Part shown: positions 13,577 through 22,254 of the stretch, piece by piece
Numbering within the stretch: position 1 is the first letter of the stretch
How the letters are laid out: each line of letters begins with the position of its first letter
From: an uncultured Pseudomonadota bacterium
GTDB lineage: Bacteria > Pseudomonadota > Gammaproteobacteria > Steroidobacterales > Steroidobacteraceae
Length of the DNA stretch: 64,000 bases
Direction: 5' to 3'
NCBI GenBank assembly: GCA_946479515.1
Contig: CAMLGF010000014.1
Location: 1 to 64,000, forward strand
The notes under the pieces: generated by a model
The model's database searches: none
Seen by the model: only the letters and a program-made list of their open reading frames with translations
Told to the model about the DNA's origin: nothing
Translations under genes and position numbers: made by a program

Positions 13577-15541
13577 GTGAAATACCTGCTTTCGGCGGCA
13601 CTGGCCGCATCGATGATGGCGTCGTGGACCGTGGCCCCGGCCGCGGACATTCCGGCGCTGCGCTCACCGGACGGCCGGATCACCGTGAAGCTCGCGCACC
13701 AGGAGGGTGGACCGCTCACGTATTCCATCGAGCGCAATGGTGAGACGCTGATCGTGCCGTCGGCGCTGCGCGTGCGGCTGGCGGAGGGGGAGATTTCCTA
13801 CGGCGCGGCGGGCGACGTCAGCACGCGCTCTTCGGACACCGTGCGCCAGCTCGTGGCCACCAAGGCGGCCGAAGCGCGCGATGCGTACAACGAGATCACG
13901 GTGACACTGAGGCCCGCCGGCGGCACGCCGCGCGAGTTGCGCTGGATCTTCCGTGCCTACGACGACGGCGTCGCCTTTCGTTACTGGGTGCCGGCGAATG
14001 CCGGTCTCGAAACACTGGCGGTGCGCGCCGAGGAGACCGAGTTCGGTTTCGCGGACGACTATGGGTGCTATGGCTTCAACGTCGGCCGCTTCGATTCCAG
14101 CCACGAGGGCGAGTTCGACCCGGTGCGGGCGCGGCTGATCCGCGACCACAGCTTCTACGATCTGCCGCTGGTGTGCCGTACGCCGAAGAATGCCTTCGCG
14201 ATCGCGGAAGCGAATCTCGTCGACTATGGCGGTCTCTATCTGCATGGCCGGGGCGACGGCAAGCTCGGCGTGCAGCCACGATTGTCGCCGCGCGTGGACG
14301 ACCGCTCGCTTGTGGCGAAGGTGGCGATCGGCGCGGATGGCGCGGGCTCGCCCTGGCGCGTCGTCATGCTCGCAGACCGGCTCGGCAACCTGATCGAGTC
14401 CAATCTCATCGGCAACCTGAATCCGGATCCATCTTTCGACACGTCGTGGATCAAGCCTGGCAAGACGGCCTGGGACTGGTGGTCCGGACCCTATCTACCG
14501 CCGCCGGCCAGGGGCGGCACCGACATGCCGACCATCAAGACCTACATCGATTTCGCCGGCAAGTCGGGCTTCCAGTACATGATGATCGACGAGGGCTGGT
14601 GCCTGAACTCCGGCGTGGGCGGCAGCGCCCCGGCGGATGCGGACGTGACCCGGACGAAGGCGGGCATCGACATGCCGGCGCTGGTGGCCTATGGCGCGCA
14701 GCGCAACGTCGGCCTGTGGCTGTGGGTGCAGTGGGCGCTGCTCGACCGGCAGATGGACGCGGCCCTGGAGCAGTACGCGAAGTGGGGCATCAGGGGCATC
14801 AAGGTCGACTTCATGGACCGCAACGACCAGCAGATGGTCGACTATTACCATCGGCTGATGCGCAAGGCGGCCCAGCACCGCATCATGGTGGACATGCATG
14901 GCGCCTATCCACCCGCGGGTCTGAACCGCACCTGGCCGAACTACCTCACGCAGGAAGGCATCATGGGCGCGGAGTACAACAAGTGGAGCCGGCGCATCAC
15001 GGCCACGCACAACGTGAGCCTGGCGTTCACGCGCATGCTGCTCGGGCCGCTGGACTACACGCCGGGAGGGTTCCGCAATCGCACGCCGGCGGACTTCGAG
15101 GTGGTGAACTCGCCGCCGCAGGTGCAGACCACGCGTGGCCACGGACTCGGCATGTTCGTGGTGTACGAGAGCCCCTTCCAGATGGTGGCGGACAGCCCCG
15201 ACGTGTACCAGAACGCCGCGGGCTTCGACTTCATCAAACTGGTGCCGACGGTGTGGGACGAGACCCGCTTTCTCGGCGGGGACATCGATTCGCACGTGGT
15301 GGTGGCGCGGCGCAAGGGCCGCGACTGGTACGTGGGGGTCATGGGCAATGAGCAGCCGCGTGAGGTGAGCGTGCCGATGTCGTTCCTCGGTGAAGGCAGG
15401 TTCAAGGCCACGGTGTGGGAAGACGGTGCGACGCCGACGGCGCTGAACGTGAGCGAGAAGGTGGTGGGGGCGGCCGACAGCCTGAGGCTGAAGCTGGCGC
15501 CGTCGGGCGGAGCGGCGATCCGGATCGTTGCGGGGAAGTGA
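13577..15541 (+). CDS. GH97-family alpha-glycosidase (retaining type predicted)
   Basis: This 654-residue secreted protein has a signal peptide ending APAADI. It has the GH97 layout: an N-terminal beta-sandwich (about 25-280), a central TIM barrel and a C-terminal beta-domain. In the barrel, IKVDFMDRNDQ places Asp411 where the catalytic nucleophile of the retaining enzyme BtGH97b lies. Glu466 in MGAEYNKW follows 55 residues later, the same separation as D415/E470 as I remember them. That favours a retaining alpha-galactosidase-like activity over the inverting SusB type. The GTG start is preceded by CAGGGGGA. It is probably co-transcribed with the esterase upstream. Confidence 0.9.
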   Translation: MKYLLSAALAASMMASWTVAPAADIPALRSPDGRITVKLAHQEGGPLTYSIERNGETLIVPSALRVRLAEGEISYGAAGDVSTRSSDTVRQLVATKAAEARDAYNEITVTLRPAGGTPRELRWIFRAYDDGVAFRYWVPANAGLETLAVRAEETEFGFADDYGCYGFNVGRFDSSHEGEFDPVRARLIRDHSFYDLPLVCRTPKNAFAIAEANLVDYGGLYLHGRGDGKLGVQPRLSPRVDDRSLVAKVAIGADGAGSPWRVVMLADRLGNLIESNLIGNLNPDPSFDTSWIKPGKTAWDWWSGPYLPPPARGGTDMPTIKTYIDFAGKSGFQYMMIDEGWCLNSGVGGSAPADADVTRTKAGIDMPALVAYGAQRNVGLWLWVQWALLDRQMDAALEQYAKWGIRGIKVDFMDRNDQQMVDYYHRLMRKAAQHRIMVDMHGAYPPAGLNRTWPNYLTQEGIMGAEYNKWSRRITATHNVSLAFTRMLLGPLDYTPGGFRNRTPADFEVVNSPPQVQTTRGHGLGMFVVYESPFQMVADSPDVYQNAAGFDFIKLVPTVWDETRFLGGDIDSHVVVARRKGRDWYVGVMGNEQPREVSVPMSFLGEGRFKATVWEDGATPTALNVSEKVVGAADSLRLKLAPSGGAAIRIVAGK

Positions 15542-15579
15542 GCCGTGCTTTCAGTGCGCGGGCGGGGGTGGTGAGCCGC

Positions 15580-15611
15580 GTCCCCATTTGCTGCAAATGA
15601 GGAATGTCCCC
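15580..15611. repeat. short GTCCCC repeat with inner palindrome
   Basis: Two GTCCCC units (15580-15585 and 15606-15611) flank the palindrome ATTTGCTGCAAAT (15586-15598). The element fills the small gap between the GH97 stop and the convergent hemD stop. Its form resembles REP-like intergenic repeats that carry GGGGAC arms. A genome-wide copy count was not possible. Confidence 0.3.
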
Positions 15612-15612
15612 A

Positions 15613-16476
15613 TTAATCGGCGCCGTGTTGGTCGCCGCCGCGCTTGGTGTTGAGGGCTTCGCTGAGGGCCACGACCAGAGGCTTCATGAACCAGGAGTGC
15701 TCGGGGCTGGAGGCGACGTCGAAGCCGGCGGTGCGGATGGCCTCGGCGACGATGGGGCCGACGGCGGCGATCTTGGTGTTCGACAGCGCGCGCTTGACGA
15801 GCTGGGCGGGCTGCTGGTTCACGAGCCGCTCGATCTGCAGCTTGCTGGTGAAGGCGATGGCGTCGACCTCGCCGTTGGCCATGCGCTCGAGCAATGCCTT
15901 CACGGTGGCGTCGTCCGCGGCATTGCCATAGACGTAGGGCGCCACGGTGCTGAGCTCGGCGCCGCGCTCCTTGAGGAAGGTCTGCAGGCTCATGTTCGGG
16001 TCATTGCCGTAGAGCTGCAGCGCGACGCGGCGGCCGCGCAGATCGAGCGGTTTCAGCGCCTCGATGACGCCCGGCGTGGTGGGCGCCCGGGCTTCGATGT
16101 GGGGGCGCAGCCCGAGTTGTCGCAGCACGCGCGCGGGCTTGGGTCCGCGGGTGATGGTGCGTATCCGGCCGAGCCCGTCGATGAAGCGTTCCTGCAGCGC
16201 GGGGTCGTACTTGTTGATGCAGGAGAGGATGCGCGTGAGCCCCTCGCCGGTGATCAGGATGAAATCGTCGAAGCCGCCCTCGGCGACTTTCACGGCGAAG
16301 GCGAGCACCGCGGCACTGTGCGGCGTGTCATAGATGGTGACCAGCGGGCAGCGCAGTACTTCGGCGCCACGCCGCTCGAGCAGTGAGCTGAAGATCTCGA
16401 GCTCGCGCATCTCGGGCACGGCGATGCGCTTGCCCTTGAGGTTCCAGTCGATCTGCGGCGGAGGTGACACGGACAT
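15613..16476 (-). CDS. uroporphyrinogen-III synthase (HemD family)
   Basis: This 287-residue cytoplasmic protein has the two-lobed HemD fold. It begins with LKGKRIAVPEMRELEIFSSL and contains DDFILITGEGLTRIL, LRGRRVALQLYGND, DAIAFTSKLQIERL and IAAVGPIVAEAIRTAGF. HemD closes hydroxymethylbilane to uroporphyrinogen III, the precursor of siroheme, which NirB needs. Its place 35 bases downstream of the nitrate transporter on the same strand suggests a dedicated copy for nitrite reduction. A housekeeping hemD elsewhere would be expected. The start is ATG 16476. Confidence 0.88.
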   Translation of the reverse strand: MSVSPPPQIDWNLKGKRIAVPEMRELEIFSSLLERRGAEVLRCPLVTIYDTPHSAAVLAFAVKVAEGGFDDFILITGEGLTRILSCINKYDPALQERFIDGLGRIRTITRGPKPARVLRQLGLRPHIEARAPTTPGVIEALKPLDLRGRRVALQLYGNDPNMSLQTFLKERGAELSTVAPYVYGNAADDATVKALLERMANGEVDAIAFTSKLQIERLVNQQPAQLVKRALSNTKIAAVGPIVAEAIRTAGFDVASSPEHSWFMKPLVVALSEALNTKRGGDQHGAD

Positions 16477-16511
16477 TCACCCAGTATGAAGCATTTGCGA
16501 AGCGCCGCTGG

Positions 16512-17723
16512 CTAGATGCGTGCGCCCGCGATGCCGACGGCGCCCCAGGTGGTGCGCCAGCGCTGCTTGATGACCGTGAGCCCGGAGAGCGCGAGCACCG
16601 CCAGCGAGGCGAAGGCGAGCAGCCCGGGCTGATACGTGCCCGTGAGCTGCTTGGAGAGGCCGAGGCTCGAGGCGAGGAAGAATCCGCCAACGCCACCGGT
16701 CATGCCCACGAGGCCGGTCATCACGCCGATTTCGTGCCGGAAACGCTGCGGCACCAGCTGGAACACCGAGCCATTGCCCATGCCGAAGGCCAGCATGGCG
16801 ATTGCGAACAGCGCCAGCGCGACGTACACGCTGACCGGGTGGAAACTCACGCTGACCAGCGCAACCGCGGCCACCGCGTACATGAGGCTCAGCGTCCTGA
16901 TGCCGCCGATGCGGTCGGCCAGCGCGCCGCCGATGGGGCGCACCAGCGAGCCCACGAACACGCACGCGGCCGTGAAATACCCGGCGTGCACGGCGCCCAG
17001 GCCGTAATCGGTGTTGAAGTAGATAGCCAGCGAGGAGGCGAGGCCGACGAAGCCGCCGAAGGTCACGGCGTAGAAGAACATGAACCACCAGGCGTCGCCC
17101 GAGCGCAGCACGGCAAGGTACTCCGGCAGCTTCTTCGGCGGCGGCGCCGCGGGCGAGTTCTTCGCGGCGAAGAGATAGACCAGGAATGCGACGGCGAGCG
17201 GCGCCACCGCGAGGCCGAGCACGTTGTTCCAGCCCCAGGCCGCCGCCAGTCCGGGGGCGAACAGGGAGGCGAACACGGTGCCGGAGTTGCCGGCGCCGGC
17301 GATGCCGAGCGCGATGCCCTGGTACTGCGGCGGATACCAGCGCGAAGCCAACGGCAGCGCCACCGCGAACGAGGCGCCGGCGACACCGAGCACCACGCCC
17401 AGCGCCAGCGCGCCCTGGTAGCTTGCGATGCCGACGAACCATGCCGCGCCGAGGCCGGCGATGACGATGACCTGGCCGATGATGCCCGCGAGCCGCGGCC
17501 GCAATCTATCCACCAGCACACCGAACACCACGCGCAGCAATGCGCCGGCGAGCACCGGCAGCGCGACCATGAAGCCCTTCTGCGCGGGACTGAGGCCGAG
17601 ATCGGCGGACATCTGCACGGCCAGCGCGCCGAGCAGCACCCAGACCATGAAGCTCATGTCAAAGTAGAAAAACGCCGACAACAACGTGGGAAGATGCCCG
17701 GCCTTCAGGAACTCGCGATTGAT
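16512..17723 (-). CDS. MFS nitrate/nitrite transporter (NarK/NasA type)
   Basis: This 403-residue major-facilitator protein has about 12 helices. It carries the nitrate-porter signatures GNSGTVFASLFAPGLA (helix 5) and GMTGGVGGFFLASSLG (helix 11), plus RPIGGALADRIGG in the central loop. It imports nitrate across the inner membrane for NasA. GTG 17723 is preferred: GAGGGTGAA precedes it and the protein then begins MINREFLKAGH, as is common in this family. A GTG at 17759 would lie upstream of the predicted transcription start. It is followed by hemD on the same strand and diverges from a phosphatase-kinase gene. Confidence 0.92.
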   Translation of the reverse strand: MNREFLKAGHLPTLLSAFFYFDMSFMVWVLLGALAVQMSADLGLSPAQKGFMVALPVLAGALLRVVFGVLVDRLRPRLAGIIGQVIVIAGLGAAWFVGIASYQGALALGVVLGVAGASFAVALPLASRWYPPQYQGIALGIAGAGNSGTVFASLFAPGLAAAWGWNNVLGLAVAPLAVAFLVYLFAAKNSPAAPPPKKLPEYLAVLRSGDAWWFMFFYAVTFGGFVGLASSLAIYFNTDYGLGAVHAGYFTAACVFVGSLVRPIGGALADRIGGIRTLSLMYAVAAVALVSVSFHPVSVYVALALFAIAMLAFGMGNGSVFQLVPQRFRHEIGVMTGLVGMTGGVGGFFLASSLGLSKQLTGTYQPGLLAFASLAVLALSGLTVIKQRWRTTWGAVGIAGARI

Positions 17724-17760
17724 CACTTCACCCTCTTCGCTTTCGATGCCCCAGGTCACT

Positions 17761-19482
17761 ATGCAAGCTTCGGACCAGAGCCCGGCCGGCGGGCTGCACG
17801 TGGGTGTGGGGCATGCCAGCGAGCAGGGCGGCCGGGCCGAGAACCAGGACTTCGTCGCCTGTCATATCGCGCCGGCGCGCGGTCCGCTAACTATCGGCCT
17901 GGTGGCGGCGCTGGCGGATGGCATGGGAGGCGCGAACGGCGGCCGTGTGGCCGCGGAATTGGCCGTAAGGGGCTTCATCGAAGGCTGCCTCGAGCAGCCC
18001 GCGACTCAGGGCATTGCGCGCATCGGGGCGGCATCCGCAGACGCGGTCAACCGCTGGCTGCACGCACTCGGCCGATCCGACCCCGACCTGAACGGCATGG
18101 CCTGCACCCTGAGCGCACTGGTTCTGTGCGGCAGGACCACCCATCTGGTCCATGTTGGGGATTCGCGCGTGTATCGATTGCGCGACGGCGAGCTCGCGCT
18201 GCTCACCACGGACCACACCCTGGGGGCGCCCGGCACCACCAGCGCACTGACTCGGGCCGTGGGCGCGCAGGACAGCCTGCGCGTCGATCACTTCAAGGAA
18301 AGCGCGCACTTGCACGATCGCTACCTCATCTGCAGCGACGGCGTGCACGGCATGTTGTCGCGCCAGGAGATCCACGCGCTGCTGGCGAAACGCGCCGCGC
18401 CCCGCGAGACCGCCGAGCAGCTGGTGGCGCACGCCAGAGCCAGCACCGATTCGGACAACGCCACGGCGCTGGTGCTCGATGTGCTGGCATTGCCGGACAC
18501 CCAGTACACGGACCTGGAGCTGTCGACCGCGGATCAGCCGCTGCGCAACGTGCCTGCCACGGGTGAAATCGTCGACGACTACGAACTCGGCGAGATGCTG
18601 GGCGACGGCCTATACATGCGCGTGTTCCGCGCGCGCGACCGGCGGGGCGGTCGCGCCGTGGTGCTGAAATTTCCGAAGCCACGGCCGGGGCTCGAGGCGC
18701 TCCTGCGCACCGCGCTGCTGCGCGAGATGTGGATCGCCACGCACGTGCGCAGCCCCTACGTCACCGAGTCGCTGGAGCCGCCGTCCGAAAGACGCAGTTG
18801 CCTGTATGGCGTGCTGCCCTTCTACGAGGGCGAGACGCTGGAGCAGCGCCTGCGGCGCAGGCCGCCGATGAGCCTGGACGCCGGCCTCGCCATCGCGCTC
18901 AAGCTCACCCGGGCGCTTGCGGCGCTGCACCGCGCCGGCATCATCCATCGCGACATCAAGCCCGACAACGTGCTGCTCGAGCCGGACGGTGGACTCAAAC
19001 TCATCGATCTCGGCGTGGCGCGACTGCGCCGGCACGAGGAGGCAGAAACGCTGGAAGTGCCCGGCACACGCAGCTACATGGCGCCGGAGCTGTTCGCGGG
19101 CACGCCGGCCGACGAGAGCACCGATCTGTTCGCGCTGGGGGTCACCGTGTATCGCATGTTCACGGGCGGCGCGTATCCCTATGGCGAGATCGAGCCCTTC
19201 GCGCAGCCACGCTTCGGCCGGGCCGCGCCGCTCGCGAAGTCGCGGCCGGATCTGCCGGCCTGGCTGGACCGCTGCCTCGCGCGCGCCACCGCCGCCGATC
19301 GGCGCGAGCGCTTCGCCGACGCCATCGAGTTCGGCTTCGAGCTGGAGCACGGTGCGCTGCGAGCCGTGCCGCAGGTGTTCGTGCGTCCGTCGCTGTACGA
19401 CCGCAACCCCGTGCGCTTCTGGCAAGTGGTGAGCGTGATATTGCTGGCGGCCTTGCTGGCCGCGCTCGCGCACGTGGTCTGA
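17761..19482 (+). CDS. bifunctional PP2C phosphatase / Ser-Thr kinase, tail-anchored (copy 1)
   Basis: This 573-residue signalling protein has a PP2C-type phosphatase domain at about 10-245 (ENQDF, ALADGMGGANGG, GDSRVYRLRDG, CSDGVHGML and DSDNATALVLD, with all metal-binding Asp positions present). A complete Hanks-type kinase follows at about 265-530: beta-3 Lys in AVVLKFPK, catalytic loop HRDIKPDN with D398 and K400, and DLG. A single C-terminal helix after the RNPVRFWQ segment anchors it in the membrane, with kinase and phosphatase in the cytoplasm. A similar fusion (PA1782, from memory) sits in the Pseudomonas aeruginosa nitrate assimilation cluster. ATG 17761 is chosen; 17746 is also possible. 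It diverges from the nitrate transporter, overlapping its promoter. Confidence 0.9.
   Translation: MQASDQSPAGGLHVGVGHASEQGGRAENQDFVACHIAPARGPLTIGLVAALADGMGGANGGRVAAELAVRGFIEGCLEQPATQGIARIGAASADAVNRWLHALGRSDPDLNGMACTLSALVLCGRTTHLVHVGDSRVYRLRDGELALLTTDHTLGAPGTTSALTRAVGAQDSLRVDHFKESAHLHDRYLICSDGVHGMLSRQEIHALLAKRAAPRETAEQLVAHARASTDSDNATALVLDVLALPDTQYTDLELSTADQPLRNVPATGEIVDDYELGEMLGDGLYMRVFRARDRRGGRAVVLKFPKPRPGLEALLRTALLREMWIATHVRSPYVTESLEPPSERRSCLYGVLPFYEGETLEQRLRRRPPMSLDAGLAIALKLTRALAALHRAGIIHRDIKPDNVLLEPDGGLKLIDLGVARLRRHEEAETLEVPGTRSYMAPELFAGTPADESTDLFALGVTVYRMFTGGAYPYGEIEPFAQPRFGRAAPLAKSRPDLPAWLDRCLARATAADRRERFADAIEFGFELEHGALRAVPQVFVRPSLYDRNPVRFWQVVSVILLAALLAALAHVV
17762..17777 (-). promoter_or_regulatory. 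putative sigma-54 promoter of the nitrate transporter
   Basis: On the minus strand this reads TGGTCC-GAAGC-TTGCA. It keeps the essential GG and GC pairs at the right distance but deviates from consensus at two -24 positions. Start of transcription would be near 17751, leaving about 28 bases before GTG 17723. It lies inside the first codons of the divergent phosphatase-kinase gene. Confidence 0.45.
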
Positions 19483-19483
19483 C

Positions 19484-19531
19484 TGCACCGAGTTGACGAG
19501 GGGCGCGCACCCCCACGCCGCGTTTCGGTGC
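19484..19531 (+). promoter_or_regulatory. two-part activator site upstream of the FNT gene
   Basis: TGCACCG at 19484-19490 is followed, 23 bases from start to start, by a dyad with arms GCACC and GGTGC separated by 15 bases (19507-19531). The same two elements with the same spacing occur upstream of the porin gene (22255-22302). The dyad ends 51 bases before the sigma-54 element. NtrC-type operators use the same arms with a shorter spacer, so an NtrC-like activator is inferred. Confidence 0.5.
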
Positions 19532-19582
19532 ACGCGCGCGCAACCGGCTGCCCGGCCGGGTCGATTCGCCGCGAAAGGTGCC

Positions 19583-19598
19583 TGGCATGTCGCTTGCT
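19583..19598 (+). promoter_or_regulatory. sigma-54 promoter of the FNT transporter gene
   Basis: TGGCATGTCGCTTGCT agrees with TGGCAC-N5-TTGCW except at one -24 base. The predicted transcript starts near 19609. An in-frame ATG at 19578 lies upstream of it, which confirms ATG 19665 as the real start. Confidence 0.8.
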
Positions 19599-19664
19599 TC
19601 GACTGCTGCGCGCGAGCGGGAGCCATCCGGGCTCCCCGCGCCCAACAGCCAGAGGAAAGAGCGC

Positions 19665-20489
19665 ATGTCATACCTTGCACCCGCCGAGTTCGTGACCAAG
19701 ATGGTGGACGCGGGCGAATCGAAGATCTTCATGTCCACGCGCGACACCTTGATTCGCGCGTGCATGGCCGGGGCGATCCTGGCGCTGGCCGCGGTGTTCG
19801 CGGTCATGGTCACCCAGCAGACGGGCTATCCCATCATCGGCGCGGTGCTGTTCCCGGTGGGCTTCGTCATCCTCTATCTTCTCGGCTTCGACCTGGTCAC
19901 CGGCGTGTTCGTGCTGTCACCGCTCGCGCTGCTCGACAAGCGACCCGGCGTGACCTTCGGCGGCGTGATGCGCAACTGGGGCCTGACCTTCATCGGCAAT
20001 TTCATGGGCGCCTTCCTGGTCGCCGTGCTGATGTCGCTGGTGTTCACGTTCGCATGGACGCAGGATCCGAACCCGATCGGCCAGTTCATCGCGCACATCG
20101 GCGAAGGCCGCACCATCGGCTACAAGGACCATGGTGCCGCCGGCATGCTCACGCTGTTCGTGCGCGCCATGCTGTGCAACTGGATGGTGTCGACGGGCGT
20201 GGTCGGCGCGATGCTCTCGACCTCGGTGGGCGGCAAGGTGATCGCCATGTGGATGCCCATCATGGTGTTCTTCGCGATGACCTTCGAGCACTCCGTGGTG
20301 AACATGTTCCTGTTCCCTTCGGGCATCCTCATGGGCGCGCACTTCAACTGGGCCGACTACTTCATCTGGAACGAGATTCCCACGATCGTCGGCAACATCG
20401 TCGGCGGCCTGAGCTTCACCGGGCTGACGCTGTACACCACGCACGTGCGCACGGCGCCGAAGCGCACCGCGCTCAAGGCGGTCGCCTGA
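19665..20489 (+). CDS. formate/nitrite transporter (FNT/NirC family)
   Basis: This 274-residue integral membrane channel has six helices. FNT motifs visible include AGAILALAAVFAVMV (first helix region), the ALLDKRPGVTFGGVMRNW loop, and MVFFAMTFEHSVVNMFLFPSG with the conserved central His region. FNT proteins move nitrite or formate across the inner membrane; the context points to nitrite. ATG 19665 has an AGAGGAAAG ribosome-binding site and lies downstream of the sigma-54 start. The second phosphatase-kinase gene follows after only 18 bases. Confidence 0.92.
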   Translation: MSYLAPAEFVTKMVDAGESKIFMSTRDTLIRACMAGAILALAAVFAVMVTQQTGYPIIGAVLFPVGFVILYLLGFDLVTGVFVLSPLALLDKRPGVTFGGVMRNWGLTFIGNFMGAFLVAVLMSLVFTFAWTQDPNPIGQFIAHIGEGRTIGYKDHGAAGMLTLFVRAMLCNWMVSTGVVGAMLSTSVGGKVIAMWMPIMVFFAMTFEHSVVNMFLFPSGILMGAHFNWADYFIWNEIPTIVGNIVGGLSFTGLTLYTTHVRTAPKRTALKAVA

Positions 20490-20507
20490 AGCCCTGACCA
20501 GACGACG

Positions 20508-22232
20508 GTGCAACTGAAGGTCTCGCTGGGACAACACAGCGAGCGCGGCCGCAAGGAGGTCAACCAGGACTTCCACGGCGCGTGGATTCCACAGGAGCCG
20601 CTGCTCGGTGCCAAAGGCATAGCCATCGCGCTGGCCGATGGCATCAGCAGCAGTGCGGTGAGCCGCGAGGCGAGCGAAGCCGCCGTGCGCGGCTTTCTCG
20701 AGTCGTACTACGACACCTCGCAGGCGCTGTCGGTGAAGAAGTCCGCCCAACAGGTGCTGCAGGCGGTCAACTCGTGGCTGCACTCGCAGACGCGGCAGAG
20801 TCCGCTGCGCTACGAGGAGCGGGACCGCGGCTACGTGTGCACGCTGTCCGCGCTGGTGTTGAAATCCACCACCGCGCACGTGTTCCACGTCGGTGACACG
20901 CGCGTGTACCGCCTGCGCGAGGGCTCGCTCGAGCAGATTACCCAGGATCACCGCCTGGTGGTCTCGGCGGACAAGAGCTATCTCAGCCGCGCGCTCGGCG
21001 CCGACGCGCGGCTCGATCTCGACTACCAGGCGCTGCGCCTGGAATGCGGCGACGTGTTCGTGCTCGCCACCGACGGCGTCTACGAGCACGTGAGCCCGCG
21101 CTGGGTGATCAACGTCATCGCCGATCACGCGCGGGATCTCGATGCCGCGGCGCGCGCCATCGTCGCGCAGGCCCACGAGCACGGCAGTCCGGACAATCTC
21201 ACCGTGCAGATCGTGCGCGTGGACGCATTGCCCGGCGCTGAGGCGGCCGAGGTGCAGCAGCTGGTGGCCGAGCTGCCGTTTCCGCCGCCGCTCGCGCCGC
21301 GCGCGGAGATCGACGGCTACCGCATCCTGCGCGAGCTGCACGTGAGCGCGCGCAGCCGGCTGTTCCTCGCCGAGGACCTGGGCGCCCCGGGCGGCGAACC
21401 GGTGGTGCTGAAGACGCTGTCCACCGAGCTGCGCGAAGACCCGGCGCAGGTGGACCGCTTTCTCATGGAAGACTGGATCGCGCAGCGCATCGACTCGGCG
21501 CACGTGGTGCGGCGCCGCGACTCCGGCCGGCGCAAGACCTGCCTCTACAACGTCACGGAGTACATCGAGGGGCAGACGCTGGCGCAGTGGATGATCGACA
21601 ATCCGCGGCCGGATCTCGAGACGGTGCGGCGCATCGCCGAACAGCTGGCGCGGGGCCTCACCGCCTTCCACCGCCAGGAGATGCTGCACCAGGACCTGCG
21701 CCCGGCCAACGTGATGATCGACCGCAGCGGCACGGTGAAGATCATCGATCTCGGCTCGACGCGCGTCGCGGGCGTCGCCGAGAGCCGCGGCGAGGACGTC
21801 CAGCTGCTCGGAACGGTGCAGTACATGGCCCCGGAGTATTTCCTCGGCGAGCCCGGTACGCCGCGTTCGGATCTCTTCTCGCTGGGCGTGATCGTCTACC
21901 AGATGCTCTCGGGACGGCTGCCCTACGGGGCGGAGATTCCGCGGGCGCGGAGCCGTGCCGCGCAGAGGCGGCTGCGGTACCGCCCGGTGCTCGACGAGCA
22001 GCGCGACATCCCGCGGTGGATAGACGAGGTGCTGCGCCGGGCGACGCACGTGGATCCGCTGCGCCGTCAGGCCGAGCCGGCGGAATTCGCGCATGCGCTG
22101 CGGCACCCGGATCCTGCCTGGCTGCAGCGCGCCCGTCCCCCGCTGCTGGAGCGGGACCCGGTGCGGTTCTGGCAGCTGCTCTGCGCCGTGCTGTTCGTCA
22201 CCCTGATCGTCGTGCTCGCGAGGCTTTCCTGA
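20508..22232 (+). CDS. bifunctional PP2C phosphatase / Ser-Thr kinase, tail-anchored (copy 2)
   Basis: This 574-residue paralogue of the protein at 17761-19482 has the same order of PP2C domain (about 5-245), kinase (about 265-530) and C-terminal anchor after RDPVRFWQ. The phosphatase keeps VNQDF, GDTRVYRLREG, ATDGVYEHV and GSPDNLTV but has ALADGISSS in place of DGMGG. The kinase catalytic loop reads HQDLRPAN: Asp396 and Asn401 are kept, the usual Arg is Gln395 and the usual Lys is Arg398. DLG follows. Activity is therefore plausible but altered. The GTG start lies 18 bases after the FNT gene, so the two are probably co-transcribed from the sigma-54 promoter. Confidence 0.88.
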   Translation: MQLKVSLGQHSERGRKEVNQDFHGAWIPQEPLLGAKGIAIALADGISSSAVSREASEAAVRGFLESYYDTSQALSVKKSAQQVLQAVNSWLHSQTRQSPLRYEERDRGYVCTLSALVLKSTTAHVFHVGDTRVYRLREGSLEQITQDHRLVVSADKSYLSRALGADARLDLDYQALRLECGDVFVLATDGVYEHVSPRWVINVIADHARDLDAAARAIVAQAHEHGSPDNLTVQIVRVDALPGAEAAEVQQLVAELPFPPPLAPRAEIDGYRILRELHVSARSRLFLAEDLGAPGGEPVVLKTLSTELREDPAQVDRFLMEDWIAQRIDSAHVVRRRDSGRRKTCLYNVTEYIEGQTLAQWMIDNPRPDLETVRRIAEQLARGLTAFHRQEMLHQDLRPANVMIDRSGTVKIIDLGSTRVAGVAESRGEDVQLLGTVQYMAPEYFLGEPGTPRSDLFSLGVIVYQMLSGRLPYGAEIPRARSRAAQRRLRYRPVLDEQRDIPRWIDEVLRRATHVDPLRRQAEPAEFAHALRHPDPAWLQRARPPLLERDPVRFWQLLCAVLFVTLIVVLARLS

Positions 22233-22254
22233 CCTGGATCAGGGCGGCGCGGGC

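Noticed and set aside
19917..22106. Minus-strand open frame of 729 codons opposite the FNT and second phosphatase-kinase genes
   Set aside because: Runs across two real genes and their gap in antisense, with no start signal or domain.
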